Counted from the stretch's first letter, positions 18,638 to 28,002 are shown. The stretch is DNA of 64,000 nt from Chryseobacterium rhizoplanae (GCF_900182655.1 NZ_FXTC01000006.1:62001-126000), one strand, 5' to 3'. The notes: generated from the letters alone by a model not told the origin. A program made the numbers and translations.

Positions 18638-19552
18638 ATGGCTTATATAGATTACTATAAAATTTTAGGCGTAGATAAAAACGCAACACAGGATGATATT
18701 AAAAAGGCCTACCGGAAACAGGCCCGGAAACTTCATCCCGATCTGAACCCTGATGATAAGGAAGCAGAAAGACAGTTCAAAGAATTGAATGAAGCCAATG
18801 AAGTGCTTAGCAATCCTGAAAACAGATCTAAATACGACAAGTACGGAGAACACTGGAAACACGGTGAAGAATACGAAAAAGCCCAACAACAGCAGCAAAG
18901 ACAATATCAGCAACAAAATTATGGCGGCGGATTCTCCGGGGCTGATTTTGGTGAAGGGGAGGACTTTTCAGATTTCTTCCAGAATATGTTCGGTGGAGCA
19001 GGCAGTGGATTTGGTAAAAGTTCAAGAGGAAGGGCTTCCGGAAAATTTAAAGGCCAGGATATAAAAGCAGAATTGAACCTGAATCTGAGAGATGCCGCGA
19101 AAACCCATCCACAAACTTTTGATATTAATGGAAAGAAAGTCAGAATCACAATTCCTGCAGGAGTATATGACGGACAGCAGATCAAACTGAAAGGACATGG
19201 AAATCCGGGGATAAACGGAGGCCCAAGCGGAGATTTATATATCACCTTCAATATCCCAGCCGATCCGAATTTTGAAAGAATCGGGGACGACCTGAAAACC
19301 AAGGTAACAATTGATCTTTACACCGCTGTTTTAGGCGGAGAAGTGAATGTAAATACCCTGGAAGGAAGCGTAAAGCTTAAAGTAAAACCGGAAACCCAAA
19401 CGGGAATCACTGTAAGACTGAAAGGAAAAGGCTTTCCTGTCTATAAAAAAGAAGGAGAGCACGGAGATCTTTTTGTAACCTATGAAGTGAAACTGCCAAC
19501 CAACCTTACCGAGAAGCAGAAAGAACTTTTTGAACAACTTAAAAATTCCTAA
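18638..19552 (+). CDS. cbpA: CbpA-like DnaJ (Hsp40) co-chaperone
   Basis: 304 residues: an N-terminal J domain with the HPD tripeptide at 33-35, a Gln-rich then Gly/Phe-rich linker (about 80-130), and the two beta-rich substrate-binding domains of DnaJ_C, but no Cys-rich zinc finger. That combination is CbpA. It stimulates DnaK ATPase and holds unfolded proteins. TAAATTTG at 18614-18621 matches the -7 element. The stop is 3 bp before the cbpM-like gene, so the pair is clearly co-transcribed. Confidence 0.93.
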   Translation: MAYIDYYKILGVDKNATQDDIKKAYRKQARKLHPDLNPDDKEAERQFKELNEANEVLSNPENRSKYDKYGEHWKHGEEYEKAQQQQQRQYQQQNYGGGFSGADFGEGEDFSDFFQNMFGGAGSGFGKSSRGRASGKFKGQDIKAELNLNLRDAAKTHPQTFDINGKKVRITIPAGVYDGQQIKLKGHGNPGINGGPSGDLYITFNIPADPNFERIGDDLKTKVTIDLYTAVLGGEVNVNTLEGSVKLKVKPETQTGITVRLKGKGFPVYKKEGEHGDLFVTYEVKLPTNLTEKQKELFEQLKNS

Positions 19553-19555
19553 GCT

Positions 19556-19858
19556 ATGAGTGAAAGAATATCACGGGAAGAACTCGTAAGAATCTATAAC
19601 ATAGAAATCACTTTTTTTGATGAGCTTGTAGACTATGGGCTGCTGAATATACAGATTGAAGACAATATCCATTATCTGATGTATGATGATCTGCCCGATC
19701 TGGAAAAATTTGCCAACTGGTATTATGATCTCGAAGTCAATCTTCCCGGTCTTGAAGTGATTCACAATATGCTGAAAAAACTGGATGGACTCAACCGCAG
19801 AAACAGGGAGCTGATGAATAAACTTTCGGCAATAAGTGATCAATATGAAGATATTTAG
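19556..19858 (+). CDS. cbpM: CbpM-like chaperone modulator
   Basis: 100 residues with a MerR-like fold: an N-terminal helix-turn-helix-like part (ISREELVRIYNIEITFFDELVDYGLL) and a C-terminal helical segment with LEVIHNMLKKLDGLNRRN. In E. coli, CbpM binds the J domain of CbpA and blocks its co-chaperone activity. Position directly behind cbpA (3-bp gap) supports the same role. Confidence 0.88.
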   Translation: MSERISREELVRIYNIEITFFDELVDYGLLNIQIEDNIHYLMYDDLPDLEKFANWYYDLEVNLPGLEVIHNMLKKLDGLNRRNRELMNKLSAISDQYEDI

Positions 19859-19894
19859 TTTAGTTTTGTAGCTTTTTAAAGCAACTCTATAATT

Positions 19895-20422
19895 ATGAAT
19901 GAAGAAAAGGTGATTACACTAAAACCGGACAGAAAGATTTTTGAAGATATTTATTTTAGCGGTAATCAGGGAAGTCTGCTTTTTTCACCTACAACGAAAA
20001 GTAAAACCATTGCCACTATTGCAGCAGCAGTGATTGTTTTCATCGTTTTTCTTTTGAAAGATCAACTGAGCAAAGAAAGTAAGGGTATTTTATATTTTCT
20101 GAGTTTTATATTTTTGCTCTGCGCTGTTTTTCTGTCAGTAAGTGTCAATAAAGTTTCGAGATGGAAAAAACAGGTGAACCACTATTTAAATGTTCTGGAA
20201 AAATGTAAAGTGTATGAAATAAGATTTGATCAGAATTTTTTCACTGTGAATATCGATGGGGAGAAAGAAACCAGTGAATGGAAAGATTTTGAATATTTTG
20301 ACAGCAATAATGAATTTATTTCCCTTGAAGGAAAATACAGCTATATGTTTCCCAGAAAAGCAATGAGTGAGAAGGAATACAGCATTCTTAAAAGTAAATT
20401 AAAGGAAAACATCAAGCAATAA
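19895..20422 (+). CDS. YcxB-like two-helix membrane protein
   Basis: 175 residues with two adjacent transmembrane helices (about 33-53 and 63-83) and a cytoplasmic beta-rich C-terminal part (VYEIRFDQNFFTVNIDGEKE, then SEWKDFEYF and KYSYMFPRKAMSEKEY). This matches the layout of YcxB-like proteins, whose function is unknown. It lies 36 bp after cbpM and may be the last gene of that transcript. A clear terminator follows. Confidence 0.7.
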   Translation: MNEEKVITLKPDRKIFEDIYFSGNQGSLLFSPTTKSKTIATIAAAVIVFIVFLLKDQLSKESKGILYFLSFIFLLCAVFLSVSVNKVSRWKKQVNHYLNVLEKCKVYEIRFDQNFFTVNIDGEKETSEWKDFEYFDSNNEFISLEGKYSYMFPRKAMSEKEYSILKSKLKENIKQ

Positions 20423-20428
20423 AATAAA

Positions 20429-20459
20429 AAACGGAACAAAATTTTGCTCCGTTTTTTTG
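20429..20459 (+). terminator. Terminator after the YcxB-like gene
   Basis: ACGGAACAAAA paired with TTTTGCTCCGT (one A-C mismatch), then seven T. It also faces the convergent cysteine-synthase-family gene. Confidence 0.8.
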
Positions 20460-20476
20460 ATCTGTAAAGTGGTTTA

Positions 20477-21475
20477 TTACCCTTCTTTATTTTCTTCCAG
20501 CCAGCCCATTTCTTTCATCCATTCATCATTGTAGATTTTTCCTACATATCTTGAACCATGGTCATGAAGTAAAACGACGATCACATCATCTTTAGTGAAC
20601 TGATCTTTCATCTGAATCAAAGAAGCAATAGCGCTTCCTGCAGAATATCCACAGAAAATTCCTTCTTCCTTAGCCAGTTTTCTGGCATAGATGGCGCCGT
20701 CTTTATCCGTTACTTTTTCAAAATGATCAATTACAGACATGTCATAATTTTCAGGAATAATATCTTCCCCGATACCTTCTGTAATGTAAGTGTAAGCATG
20801 GTCGTAGTGAAGTTCACCGGTTTCATGGAATTCTTTCAGAATAGAACCGTAAGTATCCACACCAATTACTTTGATGTCTGGATTCTTCTCTTTGAAGAAA
20901 GTTCCGCATCCTGTGATGGTACCTCCTGTTCCGGCTCCTACCACAAAATGAGTCAGGTTTCCTTCAGTCTGTTCCCAGATCTCCGGAGCTGTAGACTCAT
21001 AATGAGCCGCTCTATTGGATAAGTTGTCATATTGGTTAACATACCATCCGTTTTCCGTTTCTTTTGCCAGCCTTTTAGATACAGAATAATAAGAACGCGG
21101 GTCAGTAGGTTTTACGTCAGTAGGGCAGACAATTACTTCAGCTCCTACAGCACGAAGAATATCACACTTTTCTTTTGACTGCTTGGAATTGGTTACAAAA
21201 ATACATTTGTAGCCTTTGATGATGGCTGCCAGTGCCAATCCCATTCCTGTATTTCCGGAAGTTCCTTCAATAATGGTTCCTCCAGGTTTTAATCTGCCGT
21301 CTTTTTCAGCATCTTCTATCATCTTAAGAGCCATTCTGTCCTTTACTGAGTTTCCAGGATTGAAGGTCTCTACTTTTGCTAATACCAATGCCGGGAAATC
21401 TTCACCTAACACTTTGTTAAGCTTTACCAGCGGCGTGTTACCTATAGTTTCAAGGATATTTTTTGCGTATTTCAT
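20477..21475 (-). CDS. PLP-dependent cystathionine beta-synthase / cysteine synthase family enzyme
   Basis: 332 residues of fold-type II PLP enzymes. The PLP lysine is Lys45 in NPGNSVKDR. The substrate loop is GTSGNTG (71-77), and the phosphate-binding loop is GAGTGGTITG. The C-terminal HDHGSRYVGKIYNDEWM is closer to cystathionine beta-synthases than to CysK, but there is no CBS regulatory domain. It should join serine or O-acetylserine with homocysteine or sulfide. It is monocistronic, and its upstream region holds three DnaA-box sequences. Confidence 0.9.
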   Translation of the reverse strand: MKYAKNILETIGNTPLVKLNKVLGEDFPALVLAKVETFNPGNSVKDRMALKMIEDAEKDGRLKPGGTIIEGTSGNTGMGLALAAIIKGYKCIFVTNSKQSKEKCDILRAVGAEVIVCPTDVKPTDPRSYYSVSKRLAKETENGWYVNQYDNLSNRAAHYESTAPEIWEQTEGNLTHFVVGAGTGGTITGCGTFFKEKNPDIKVIGVDTYGSILKEFHETGELHYDHAYTYITEGIGEDIIPENYDMSVIDHFEKVTDKDGAIYARKLAKEEGIFCGYSAGSAIASLIQMKDQFTKDDVIVVLLHDHGSRYVGKIYNDEWMKEMGWLEENKEG

Positions 21476-21490
21476 AAATGTTTTATATGC

Positions 21491-21555
21491 AGCGCAAAGA
21501 TAAGGCTTTTAAAATTATCTGCGCTGTGGATAACGTGTGGATAAGTTGTGGATAA
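21491..21555. promoter_or_regulatory. Three helically phased DnaA boxes next to an inverted repeat
   Basis: TGTGGATAA (reverse complement of the DnaA box TTATCCACA) occurs without mismatch at 21525-21533, 21536-21544 and 21547-21555, exactly 11 bp apart and all in one orientation. Immediately beside them AGCGCA-AA-GATAA (21491-21503) mirrors TTATC-TGCGCT (21515-21525). The block lies 16 bp upstream of the start of the cystathionine-beta-synthase-like gene. Confidence 0.6.
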
Positions 21556-21601
21556 AGTCAAAAAAACCTTGAGAGACAACGAATAAATTTCAATTATCAA
21601 T

Positions 21602-22831
21602 TTAGTTATACTTAATAACTTTCACAGGAGAAATCTTGCTGATCAGGTAGCTTGGAATAATTAAAGCCAATCCTGAAATAAGAAGAATACCCAATGAAAT
21701 AGAAATAATTGCGATAGGATTAAGGTCTACCGGAACTGTACTTACATAATAGTTTTCCGGGTTAAGCTTTATAACTCCAAAGAATTTCTGGATCAAAATA
21801 AGTCCCAGCCCGATAGCATTTCCATACAAAAGTCCCGGAATCATAATGATCAGGGTATAATTGATGAAGGTAGCTCTTATCTGTGAATTGCTTGCCCCCA
21901 ATGTTTTAAGAAGACCAATAGAATTTGTTCTTTCAATAATAAGGATCAGAAGAACCATAATGATATTGATAACCACTACAATCAGCATGATAATGATGAT
22001 CAATGCTATATTAGTGTCAAAAATACTGATCCAGTCCGTGATCTGCGGAAATTTCTCAGTCGCTTTTTCAGCGTAGTTTTTATAGCCGATCAATTTTTCA
22101 ATGTCAGGAAAATCTTTGTCGATATCATTTACATCCTTCAGAAAGATATCTATACCACCGATTTCTTCAGGCTTCATATCCTGAATTTTTCTTGCATGGT
22201 TAATTCCTCCAATAACAAATTGTTCGTCAATGAGCTTGATATCAGTTCTGTAAATCCCGATCACTCTGAATTTACGGTAAAGTGGTTTTTGATCAGCTTT
22301 TAAAAATACCGTAACAATACTGTCACTTACTTTAAGATGAAGATCATTGGCTACTTTTTGGGAAATAGCAACATCATTGTTGAAGCCTTTCTCAGTAACT
22401 TTCGGGGTGGTACCGGCGATAAGAAATTTTTTAAATCTTAAACTGTCAAAATCTTTACCTATTCCCTTAAATATAATTCCCGCAAAATTGTGTTCATTAC
22501 GCATAATTCCTGTAACCGTCACATATTTCTGAGTGCTTTCCACATCGGGAAGTTCTTTTATTTTTGCAATATTGAGCCCTTGATTATCAAGTACGGAAGT
22601 ATTATAAGAAGAATTGGAACGCGTTGATCTTACCGTAATATGTCCGCTGAAATCTGCCAGCCTCTCTTTGATAGCTTTTTTTGAACCAAAACCGGTGGCT
22701 ACGGTAATTAAGGAAACAATAATCCCTAATGCTACGGAAAGCCTGCCAATGAAGATGATAACCCTTGAAAGGTTATTTTTGTTATCTTTGGAAAATGCTA
22801 TTTTTCTAGAGAAATATAAAGGAAATTTCAA
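21602..22831 (-). CDS. FtsX/LolE-type ABC transporter permease
   Basis: About 409 residues from the TTG at 22831 (KFPLYFSRKIAFSKD follows, the conserved start of flavobacterial homologues); an ATG at 22900 would add 23 residues inside the opposite gene. Layout is the MacB/LolE type: one N-terminal membrane helix (about 20-45), a large periplasmic domain with GHITVRS and the MacB_PCD-like core, then three C-terminal helices of the FtsX domain containing the coupling motif ERTNSIGLLKTLGAS. Together with an ATPase encoded elsewhere it probably extracts lipoproteins for outer-membrane targeting. Confidence 0.85.
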   Translation of the reverse strand: MKFPLYFSRKIAFSKDNKNNLSRVIIFIGRLSVALGIIVSLITVATGFGSKKAIKERLADFSGHITVRSTRSNSSYNTSVLDNQGLNIAKIKELPDVESTQKYVTVTGIMRNEHNFAGIIFKGIGKDFDSLRFKKFLIAGTTPKVTEKGFNNDVAISQKVANDLHLKVSDSIVTVFLKADQKPLYRKFRVIGIYRTDIKLIDEQFVIGGINHARKIQDMKPEEIGGIDIFLKDVNDIDKDFPDIEKLIGYKNYAEKATEKFPQITDWISIFDTNIALIIIIMLIVVVINIIMVLLILIIERTNSIGLLKTLGASNSQIRATFINYTLIIMIPGLLYGNAIGLGLILIQKFFGVIKLNPENYYVSTVPVDLNPIAIISISLGILLISGLALIIPSYLISKISPVKVIKYN

Positions 22832-22835
22832 GCTT

Positions 22836-24032
22836 ATGAATTTAGATTTCAAAATTAAAAATTTACTTCTGATTTGCCTAATTTTTTTAGGAGTATTCAA
22901 TCAATATTATTCCCAGACTCAAGTTCAATCGGATTTTAAAACCGGGGCAGACCAGCCTGAAATGTATTTACCACTCTTAAAAGATAAGACGATAGGAGTA
23001 GTAACCAACCAGACAGGTTTGATGAGTGACAAAACTCATCTGGTAGATTTTCTGGTAAAAAACGGAATAAAGATCAAATCAATTTTTGCTCCTGAACATG
23101 GTTTCAGAGGAGATGCAGACGCGGGTGCAAAAGTGAAAAACGGTGTAGATATAAAAACAGGGATCCCGATTGTTTCCCTGTATGGAAATAATAAAAAACC
23201 AAAGCCTGAACAGCTGGCCGGAATTGATATTGTTATTTTTGATATCCAGGATGTTGGGGTAAGATTCTATACCTATATTTCCACTCTGTCTTATCTGATG
23301 GAGGCAGGTGCTGAAAATAATGTTGAGATTATGGTATTGGATCGCCCCAATCCGCATGACGGATATACTGACGGACCTGTATTGAAAAAGAAATGGACGA
23401 GCTTTGTAGGAATGCATGAAGTTCCTGTAGTTTACGGGCTTACCATAGGAGAGTATGGAAAGATGGTAAATGGCGAAAAATGGCTGAAAAATAGAGTCCA
23501 GGCTAAATATACGCTTATTCAGATGAAGAATTATCATAAAAAGCAACGCTATCCGATGCTTGATAAGCCTTCTCCGAATTTACCCAATGATAAAGCAATC
23601 AATTTATATCCAAGTTTATGCTTTTTTGAAGGAACGCAGGTTTCTGTAGGAAGAGGAACAGATCTGCCTTTCCAGATTTATGGTTCTCCATGGACGGAAA
23701 ATCTTCCTTACCAGTTTACGCCAAAGCCAAGCTATGGTGCTAAAGATCCATTCCTGAACGGAAAACTATGTTATGGTGAAAATCTTTCAGAATATCCTAA
23801 GGACTTAAGAGAACTCAATCTTGAATGGGTAATCAAAGCGTATCAGAATTATAAAAATCCCCAGCAGGATTTTTTCCTTAAAAATCTTTGGTTTGATACC
23901 CTTTCCGGAACTGATAGTTTCAGAAAACAGATCATTGATGGAAAATCAATTCAGGAAATTAAAAATTCCTGGAAAACAGATCTGGAAAGTTTCGAAAAGA
24001 TCAGAACCCGGTATGTGGTGTATGAAGACTAA
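22836..24032 (+). CDS. DUF1343 / NamZ-type exo-beta-N-acetylmuramidase, exported
   Basis: About 398 residues from the ATG at 22836, which gives a signal peptide ending near QYYSQ. Conserved blocks are GVVTNQTGLM, FAPEHGFRGDADAGAKV, PIVSLYGNNKKP, DIVIFDIQDVGVRFYTYISTL, VLDRPNPHDG and, later, FFEGTQVSVGRGTDLPFQIYG, all characteristic of the NamZ family that releases N-acetylmuramic acid from peptidoglycan fragments. It begins 4 bp from the start of the divergent permease gene and ends base-to-base against the convergent small membrane protein gene. Confidence 0.88.
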   Translation: MNLDFKIKNLLLICLIFLGVFNQYYSQTQVQSDFKTGADQPEMYLPLLKDKTIGVVTNQTGLMSDKTHLVDFLVKNGIKIKSIFAPEHGFRGDADAGAKVKNGVDIKTGIPIVSLYGNNKKPKPEQLAGIDIVIFDIQDVGVRFYTYISTLSYLMEAGAENNVEIMVLDRPNPHDGYTDGPVLKKKWTSFVGMHEVPVVYGLTIGEYGKMVNGEKWLKNRVQAKYTLIQMKNYHKKQRYPMLDKPSPNLPNDKAINLYPSLCFFEGTQVSVGRGTDLPFQIYGSPWTENLPYQFTPKPSYGAKDPFLNGKLCYGENLSEYPKDLRELNLEWVIKAYQNYKNPQQDFFLKNLWFDTLSGTDSFRKQIIDGKSIQEIKNSWKTDLESFEKIRTRYVVYED

Positions 24033-24239
24033 TTAATCAAAATTTTGGGGTGGATTTTTATCATTTCTGCCCTTATTTAATATAAAGAGCCCGATCGTTA
24101 ATCCAACAACTCCTGCAAAAGCAGTCATTAAAGCTCTTTGCAATTTATCAGGAAGATCATTTCCGATATAGTTCATTAAAAAAAGAATCACAAAAGTGAT
24201 CACTAAAATGATAATATGATTTTTTCCGAATAGCTTCAT
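24033..24239 (-). CDS. Small membrane protein with two transmembrane helices
   Basis: 68 residues: a short basic N-terminus, helix one (about 8-26), a charged loop GNDLPDKLQR, helix two (about 36-56) and a polar tail. No recognised family. It lies 4 bp behind the DUF3575-like gene and is the last gene of a three-gene operon with the thioredoxin-fold protein. Confidence 0.7.
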   Translation of the reverse strand: MKLFGKNHIIILVITFVILFLMNYIGNDLPDKLQRALMTAFAGVVGLTIGLFILNKGRNDKNPPQNFD

Positions 24240-24243
24240 GGTC

Positions 24244-24876
24244 TTATTTAAATTTGTAAGAAATCATTACCCCTCCTCTGTATGGGATGATTTCACCGCT
24301 TTTGTTAAATTTTTCTGCACGATCATAACGTCTTCCTGTGGTACGGTCATATCCCTTGTAAAATCCTTGTGATGTTCCTACTGTTCCATAAATATCAAGA
24401 TTCCATCGTTCAGATAACTGGAATTGATATCCCGCTGTAACTCCCAGCATAATAGAGAATCCTCTTTGATACAGATTAGAGTTGCGGAGAGTTTCTCCAT
24501 TCCAGTTTTCAAAAGTATCATCATTCCAGTAATTCCATTTTGAAGCATTGTAGGCTGCAAAACCTATGTTGGCTCCTACATACCAGTGCTTGAAAGCTTC
24601 ATTAAAATAGTACCTTCCTTCTGCAGATACAGAATAAAACTGTAATTCATGTCCTGAGAAAGATTTCCATGGTGAAATGAAAACATCTCCCTGAAGCGTA
24701 TATTTTGGGCTTATTTGTTTTTCTATTCCCAGGTTTAAAATTCCTATCGGAGCAAATAAAGCATTTCCTTTTATGTATAAACTTTTCTCCTGTCCTCCTT
24801 GTTCCTGTTCCTGAGCACGTACTGTGCCTGTTGACAGGAAAGCTAAAATGCCTGCTGCTAATAATTTATATTTCAT
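24244..24876 (-). CDS. Outer-membrane beta-barrel protein, DUF3575-like
   Basis: 210 residues: a signal peptide ending TVRAQ, then a series of amphipathic beta strands ending in YKFK, as in small outer-membrane barrels. Aromatic belts (WYVGANIGFAAY, SIMLGVTAGYQFQLS) and the strand pattern match the DUF3575 family of Bacteroidota. The middle gene of the operon with the thioredoxin-fold protein (13-bp gap upstream). Confidence 0.8.
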   Translation of the reverse strand: MKYKLLAAGILAFLSTGTVRAQEQEQGGQEKSLYIKGNALFAPIGILNLGIEKQISPKYTLQGDVFISPWKSFSGHELQFYSVSAEGRYYFNEAFKHWYVGANIGFAAYNASKWNYWNDDTFENWNGETLRNSNLYQRGFSIMLGVTAGYQFQLSERWNLDIYGTVGTSQGFYKGYDRTTGRRYDRAEKFNKSGEIIPYRGGVMISYKFK

Positions 24877-24889
24877 TCAGTATGTGGTG

Positions 24890-26065
24890 TTATTTTATTT
24901 GCTTTAATAATTCATCTGCAAGTTGAGAATCCTTATTACCCTGAACTGCCATATTTTTAGACATTTCAGCATAGTTTTTTGCCATCTCTTTATTTCCTGT
25001 AAGGTTATAAAGTTTGGCAAGAATATAAGTGTTTTCTGAAGTTTCGCTTCTCATGACAGATTTTTCTGCCCATTCTGTAGCTTTCTTTAATGAAGAGGGT
25101 GTTTTCACATGATCTGCAAATATCCAGGCAGCTCTTAAAAGCTCATTAGGATCAAAGGAATCAGAATTTTTATAATAGTCTAAAGCCGCTTTTTCGTATT
25201 CAGGAAAATTACTGTTCTGCTCATAATAGCTCAGTTTAGTCTGATTCAGTTTTTTTAGAGCAGCTTCTTTTCCTACCAATGGTTCAGCAGTCTTTAAAAA
25301 ATAATCATCGTTGATTTTTTTATTTTTATCATCAATAGACTGTTCTACTACTTTTCCTAATTTCAGCTGAGCATCAAATTCATTGTAGGTTTCCTCAGGA
25401 AGAAATTTAATGATTTCTGCTTTTCTGGATGCGAAAACAGTATAATTGGGATCTTCTGACGACTTTACGAAATAGAGAAGAAAACCGATTTCATCTTTTG
25501 TAAGTTCCTCGGTTTTCTTTTTATTCTGAAAATATCTTTCGGAAGCTTTTTTGGCAAAATCATAATCTGTGTTGGCATTCAGCTTCATAATATTGGTCAG
25601 GAATTCCGGATCCTTATCACCACTGGCAAAACGATCTTTAAGAGATCCTTTTTTGTTTCCCGGTGAATTGATATCCTGAGCCATAGCCACAAACATGCTC
25701 TCTTCCATATAACCGGTATTTCTCGAAACAATCTCTCCTTCACCGTTCAGGAAAAGATAGGTAGGATAGGAACGTACTCCAAATTTGGAAGCGATGTCTC
25801 TGCCTTCTCCTTTTTCCATATCAAATCTTGCATTGATGAAATTGGTATTGTAATAATCACTCACGGATTTCTGGGTGAAAACATTTTTCTCCATCATTTT
25901 ACATGGTCCACACCAGGAAGCATATGCATCAATAAAAACCAATTTCTTTTCCTTTTTGGCTTTGGCAATAATATCCTTGAATGGCAGCTCCTGAAACTGG
26001 ATAGCCTCCTGAGCAGAAATAGCGATGGCACAAAAAATAGATATCCCGGAGATGATCTTCTTCAT
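24890..26065 (-). CDS. Exported thioredoxin-fold protein
   Basis: About 391 residues from the ATG at 26065 (the in-frame TTG two codons earlier is less likely). A signal peptide ends AISAQ. The thioredoxin domain (about 25-145) has the redox motif WCGPC with Cys52 and Cys55 and the cis-Pro segment SYPTYLF. The remaining 240 residues are helical, TPR-like, with NTYILAKLYNLTGNKEMAKNYAEMSKNMA near the end. It probably reduces or isomerises disulfides in the periplasm. First gene of a three-gene operon. Confidence 0.88.
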   Translation of the reverse strand: MKKIISGISIFCAIAISAQEAIQFQELPFKDIIAKAKKEKKLVFIDAYASWCGPCKMMEKNVFTQKSVSDYYNTNFINARFDMEKGEGRDIASKFGVRSYPTYLFLNGEGEIVSRNTGYMEESMFVAMAQDINSPGNKKGSLKDRFASGDKDPEFLTNIMKLNANTDYDFAKKASERYFQNKKKTEELTKDEIGFLLYFVKSSEDPNYTVFASRKAEIIKFLPEETYNEFDAQLKLGKVVEQSIDDKNKKINDDYFLKTAEPLVGKEAALKKLNQTKLSYYEQNSNFPEYEKAALDYYKNSDSFDPNELLRAAWIFADHVKTPSSLKKATEWAEKSVMRSETSENTYILAKLYNLTGNKEMAKNYAEMSKNMAVQGNKDSQLADELLKQIK

Positions 26066-26270
26066 TTTCAAATAAGATTTGTAGGCGAAGATAATTAATT
26101 TTAAAAATATAGAATGATGAATTAACGGTCTGAATAACGATATTAACTAACTTTAAGATTTAACGCTCAAACAGTTTTTTTGTTTTTAACTTCAAACAAT
26201 GCGCTATGTTATATGTTTTTTTCCAAAAATAAGCTGGTTCATGGCAGTTTTAAATATATAAATAATTCAC

Positions 26271-26302
26271 TTTACGGTACTGGAATCTTTGTTATACCTT
26301 TG
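26271..26302 (+). promoter_or_regulatory. Promoter of the LytS-like kinase gene
   Basis: TTTA (26271-26274), 20 bp, then TACCTTTG (26295-26302), an exact TAnnTTTG. Transcription would begin near 26309, giving a leader of about 38 bases to the TTG start at 26347. Confidence 0.6.
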
Positions 26303-26346
26303 CAAACGAATAATTTATATGTAGGAGAACAACAATTTAGAGAAAC

Positions 26347-27930
26347 TTGGCTATTAATTTTAAACACGCTTTATCCCAAAAATCCATTTACATCGCCGTT
26401 CTGTCTGCCTGCCTGATTGCAGTGGCAGCATTTGCTGTTTTGAGTCTTTTGATCACAGAAGACAGCCGGAAGAATACCGATGATTTTGCAAAGAAAACCT
26501 TCTTTCGTAAATATGAATCCATAGAACATGAATTCAGAAATATTGAGGATTATCAATATCTGCTTCGAGCATTGATTCAGAAAGACGGCCTTAAGAATTA
26601 CAAAGATTATTCTTTGGTTTTAAATGATTTAAACAAAAAAAGAAATCTGCTGCCTTACAGCTGGTATTATTACGAAAATACAGCTTCCGGAAAAACAGAA
26701 AGTAATAATCCGTTATCCGATATTTTCAAAAATACAGGTCATCAAGAGAAAAATATTGTTTTAAAAACCAACGGGTCCGGGCATTTCAGGGATCTTTTGA
26801 TCACTAAAAAAGACAGTATGTATTGGGTGAGCTATGATTCTCTGGTACTGCCTGGTAAAAACAAATTGTATTATGGTTCTACCGTAAGCCTTGATGATCT
26901 CCATCAATACTTTATCAATGTAGACAAAAGTTCTAATACATACGCGTATGTCTTTACCAAAGAAGGAATCTGTATTACCCATCCGGAGAAGAAATATATC
27001 GGAAAGAATATTTTTGATTTTACAGATATTAAGGTTACAGATACGTTGTCCGGCAGAGCTGAAGCCGGATATACGAAAGGAACGGCGGTTTCAGAGTATC
27101 TGGGAGTTGAGGTAACCCGTTTCATAAAACCATTGAAGACTGATAATTTTGACGGATATACAGTAGTTAATCATGTGAACTTTATCATCGATGAAAACCT
27201 AAGTAAGATAAAAGCTTATACCGTTTATATTTTCCTGGCAGCGCTTTTTCTTATTGTAACGGTTTTTATATTGTTCCAGAGAGCAACCGGCCTGGCTTAT
27301 CAGGAAAAAGAAAAAATACAGTCTGAGAAAAACTTCCTTCTGATAGAGAATGAAAAGATGCACAAAGCAGAGGTGATCAACCAGCTTCAGCAGCTTAAGA
27401 ATAACATCAATCCGCACTTTCTTTTTAATTCCCTGAACTCTCTTTACATGCTGATCGGTATTAATAAAGAGAATGCACAGAAATTTACGATGAATCTCTC
27501 TAAGATCTACAGGTATCTTATAGTACCTCCGAAGGAGAATATAGTTCCGGTTTCACAGGAAATCAAATTTATACAGCAGTATATGGAACTCCTGAAAAGC
27601 AGGTTTGATCAAGAAATGAGTTTTGAACTAATCATTAATGATCCTGCAAGTCTGGAAAAGCGGATTCCGTATTTATCACTGCAGATTGTTACGGAGAATG
27701 CAATCAAACACAATATTGCAACCATAGATCAGCCTTTGGAAATTATCATTATTGTTGACGAAGATGGGATTACGGTGAAGAACACCTGGCAACCCAAAAC
27801 TGAACCGGTACAGGGAGAGAAATTCGGAATTGATTATTTGAATCAAGTTTATGAGTATTTTAAGAATAATCTTCTTAATATTTCTGTAGATGGTGAATAT
27901 TTCATATGTTTTTTACCATTAATGAAGTAA
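26347..27930 (+). CDS. LytS/YehU-type sensor histidine kinase
   Basis: 527 residues starting with TTG at 26347: the preceding in-frame codon block ends in TAG at 26338 and no ATG exists before the first membrane helix. Layout: TM helix 13-35, periplasmic sensor about 40-285, TM helix 291-310, a coiled-coil linker, then the His_kinase domain with phosphoacceptor His357 in NPHFLFNSLNSLY, and a HATPase domain with NAIKHN. The sensor resembles double-Cache domains in strand pattern. Its natural partner is the LytTR regulator encoded at 35378, beyond three intervening genes that the pair probably controls. Confidence 0.88.
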   Translation: MAINFKHALSQKSIYIAVLSACLIAVAAFAVLSLLITEDSRKNTDDFAKKTFFRKYESIEHEFRNIEDYQYLLRALIQKDGLKNYKDYSLVLNDLNKKRNLLPYSWYYYENTASGKTESNNPLSDIFKNTGHQEKNIVLKTNGSGHFRDLLITKKDSMYWVSYDSLVLPGKNKLYYGSTVSLDDLHQYFINVDKSSNTYAYVFTKEGICITHPEKKYIGKNIFDFTDIKVTDTLSGRAEAGYTKGTAVSEYLGVEVTRFIKPLKTDNFDGYTVVNHVNFIIDENLSKIKAYTVYIFLAALFLIVTVFILFQRATGLAYQEKEKIQSEKNFLLIENEKMHKAEVINQLQQLKNNINPHFLFNSLNSLYMLIGINKENAQKFTMNLSKIYRYLIVPPKENIVPVSQEIKFIQQYMELLKSRFDQEMSFELIINDPASLEKRIPYLSLQIVTENAIKHNIATIDQPLEIIIIVDEDGITVKNTWQPKTEPVQGEKFGIDYLNQVYEYFKNNLLNISVDGEYFICFLPLMK

Positions 27931-27942
27931 AATAAAAATCCA

Positions 27943-27972
27943 TTCACTCCCGAAAAATCACCTTTCACTCCC
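27943..27972 (+). promoter_or_regulatory. Perfect 9-bp direct repeat with LytTR spacing
   Basis: TTCACTCCC occurs at 27943-27951 and 27964-27972, separated by 12 bp. LytTR regulators generally bind two 9-bp direct repeats 12-13 bp apart. The second copy ends about 7 bp before the expected -33 position of the promoter whose -7 box is at 28003. This fits activation by the LytTR protein encoded downstream. Confidence 0.6.
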
Positions 27973-28002
27973 TAATATTATATATATGATTCATGATACC
28001 TA

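Noticed and set aside
21491..21601. Chromosome replication origin
   Set aside because: Only three boxes, no dnaA or typical neighbours, no clear unwinding region, and gene orientation does not change around the site.
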